Shown here: positions 6,376 to 6,515 of the stretch, in pieces
Layout: each line of letters starts with the position of its first letter
Position numbering within the stretch: the stretch's first letter is position 1
Origin: an uncultured Thiotrichaceae bacterium
GTDB lineage: Bacteria > Pseudomonadota > Gammaproteobacteria > Thiotrichales > Thiotrichaceae
Length of the DNA: 6,515 bases
Assembly: GCA_938038645.1 (NCBI GenBank)
Contig: CALHTA010000089.1
Coordinates: forward strand, 1 to 6,515
Direction of reading: 5' to 3'
Made by a program: the position numbers and the translations under genes
Notes under the pieces: model-generated
What the model saw: the letters and a program-made list of their open reading frames with translations, nothing else
What the model was told of the DNA's origin: nothing
Database searches by the model: none

Positions 6376-6384
6376 TGCTAATAT
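6376..6384 (+). promoter_or_regulatory. Candidate extended -10 element for the srkA-like gene
   Basis: TGCTAATAT is an extended -10 form (TGn followed by TAATAT, four of six consensus bases) about 34 bases before the ATG at 6418. No good -35 is seen at the right distance, and the region is AT-rich, so other -10 choices such as TATTAT at 6397 are possible. Confidence 0.25.
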
Positions 6385-6417
6385 CATGCCTATTAATATT
6401 ATAAAAGCATCAACACT

Positions 6418-6515
6418 ATGAATGAACTTCCTCCTAAGGTCGAGGCTGCCGTTGGCGCTTTTCAAAATCTATCACCCGATGAGATTTTAGATGCGGTCGA
6501 AAGTCAGGATTTGCT
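6418..6515 (+). CDS. srkA: SrkA/YihE/RdoA-type stress response serine/threonine kinase, N-terminal fragment (3' truncated by window)
   Basis: Only 32 full codons are present. The visible segment FQNLSPDEILDAVESQDL aligns by eye with the start of E. coli SrkA (FQTLHPDTIMDALFEHGI) and with the LTP..VLDAVES form typical of pseudomonad-like members. In E. coli, SrkA (YihE) is a cytoplasmic Ser/Thr kinase with an aminoglycoside-phosphotransferase fold that counters stress-induced death. The kinase motifs are beyond the window. The frame stays open to the edge. No clear Shine-Dalgarno precedes the ATG. The gene is divergent from the alpha/beta hydrolase. The call rests on a short match, so it is good but not certain. 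Confidence 0.72.
   Translation, partial: MNELPPKVEAAVGAFQNLSPDEILDAVESQDL

Larger units (their letters stand above)
6313..6423. repeat. 12-bp perfect inverted repeat covering the two divergent start codons
   Basis: ATTCATAGTGTT at 6313-6324 is the exact reverse complement of AACACTATGAAT at 6412-6423, with 87 bp between the arms. Each arm contains the last six bases before a start codon plus ATG AAT, so both genes start with Met-Asn and share the same initiation context. The arms could be binding sites for a regulator of both genes, a trace of local inversion or duplication, or coincidence. Confidence 0.5.

Overview
The window looks like chromosomal DNA of a gammaproteobacterium with moderate GC, possibly a marine or otherwise polysaccharide-exposed one. 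This rests on the srkA-like start at the right edge, the TctD/TctE-like regulator pair, and a secreted carbohydrate esterase carrying tandem Ig-like domains. The genus is not decided by the sequence. There are two complete operon or gene units and two genes cut by the window edges. No tRNA, rRNA, CRISPR array, insertion sequence or phage gene is visible.

Left block (1-3412, all +): the tail of an FAD/NAD(P)-dependent oxidoreductase subunit with a BFD-type [2Fe-2S] domain, then an OmpR-type response regulator, a TctE-like sensor histidine kinase and an exported substrate-binding protein. All four are joined by overlaps (ATGA, 14 bp, ATGA), so they are almost certainly one transcript with translational coupling. 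No permease or ATPase follows the binding protein. The layout suggests a sensory set in which a periplasmic binding protein feeds a kinase and regulator, tied to an oxidative catabolic enzyme such as an amino-acid or opine dehydrogenase complex. The ligand is unknown.

Middle block (3413-5446): a leader of about 245 bp with a small palindrome, a spaced direct repeat and a terminator-like hairpin comes before a secreted SGNH/SASA-type carbohydrate esterase. Three tandem Ig-like (Big_9/cadherin-like) repeats follow its catalytic domain. Its best start is a GTG at 3658. The gene is followed by three consecutive hairpins, the last a strong Rho-independent terminator with a GAAA loop and seven Ts.

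Right block (5446-6515): an alpha/beta hydrolase on the minus strand is divergent from the first 32 codons of a likely srkA (YihE/RdoA-type stress response kinase). The 99 bp between them is AT-rich and holds candidate back-to-back promoters. A perfect 12-bp inverted repeat covers both start codons.

Nothing here is a clearly new system. The best candidates for a second look are the four-gene coupled enzyme/sensor/binding-protein cluster, the Asn at the usual catalytic Asp position of the esterase, and the structured 3' end of the esterase transcript.
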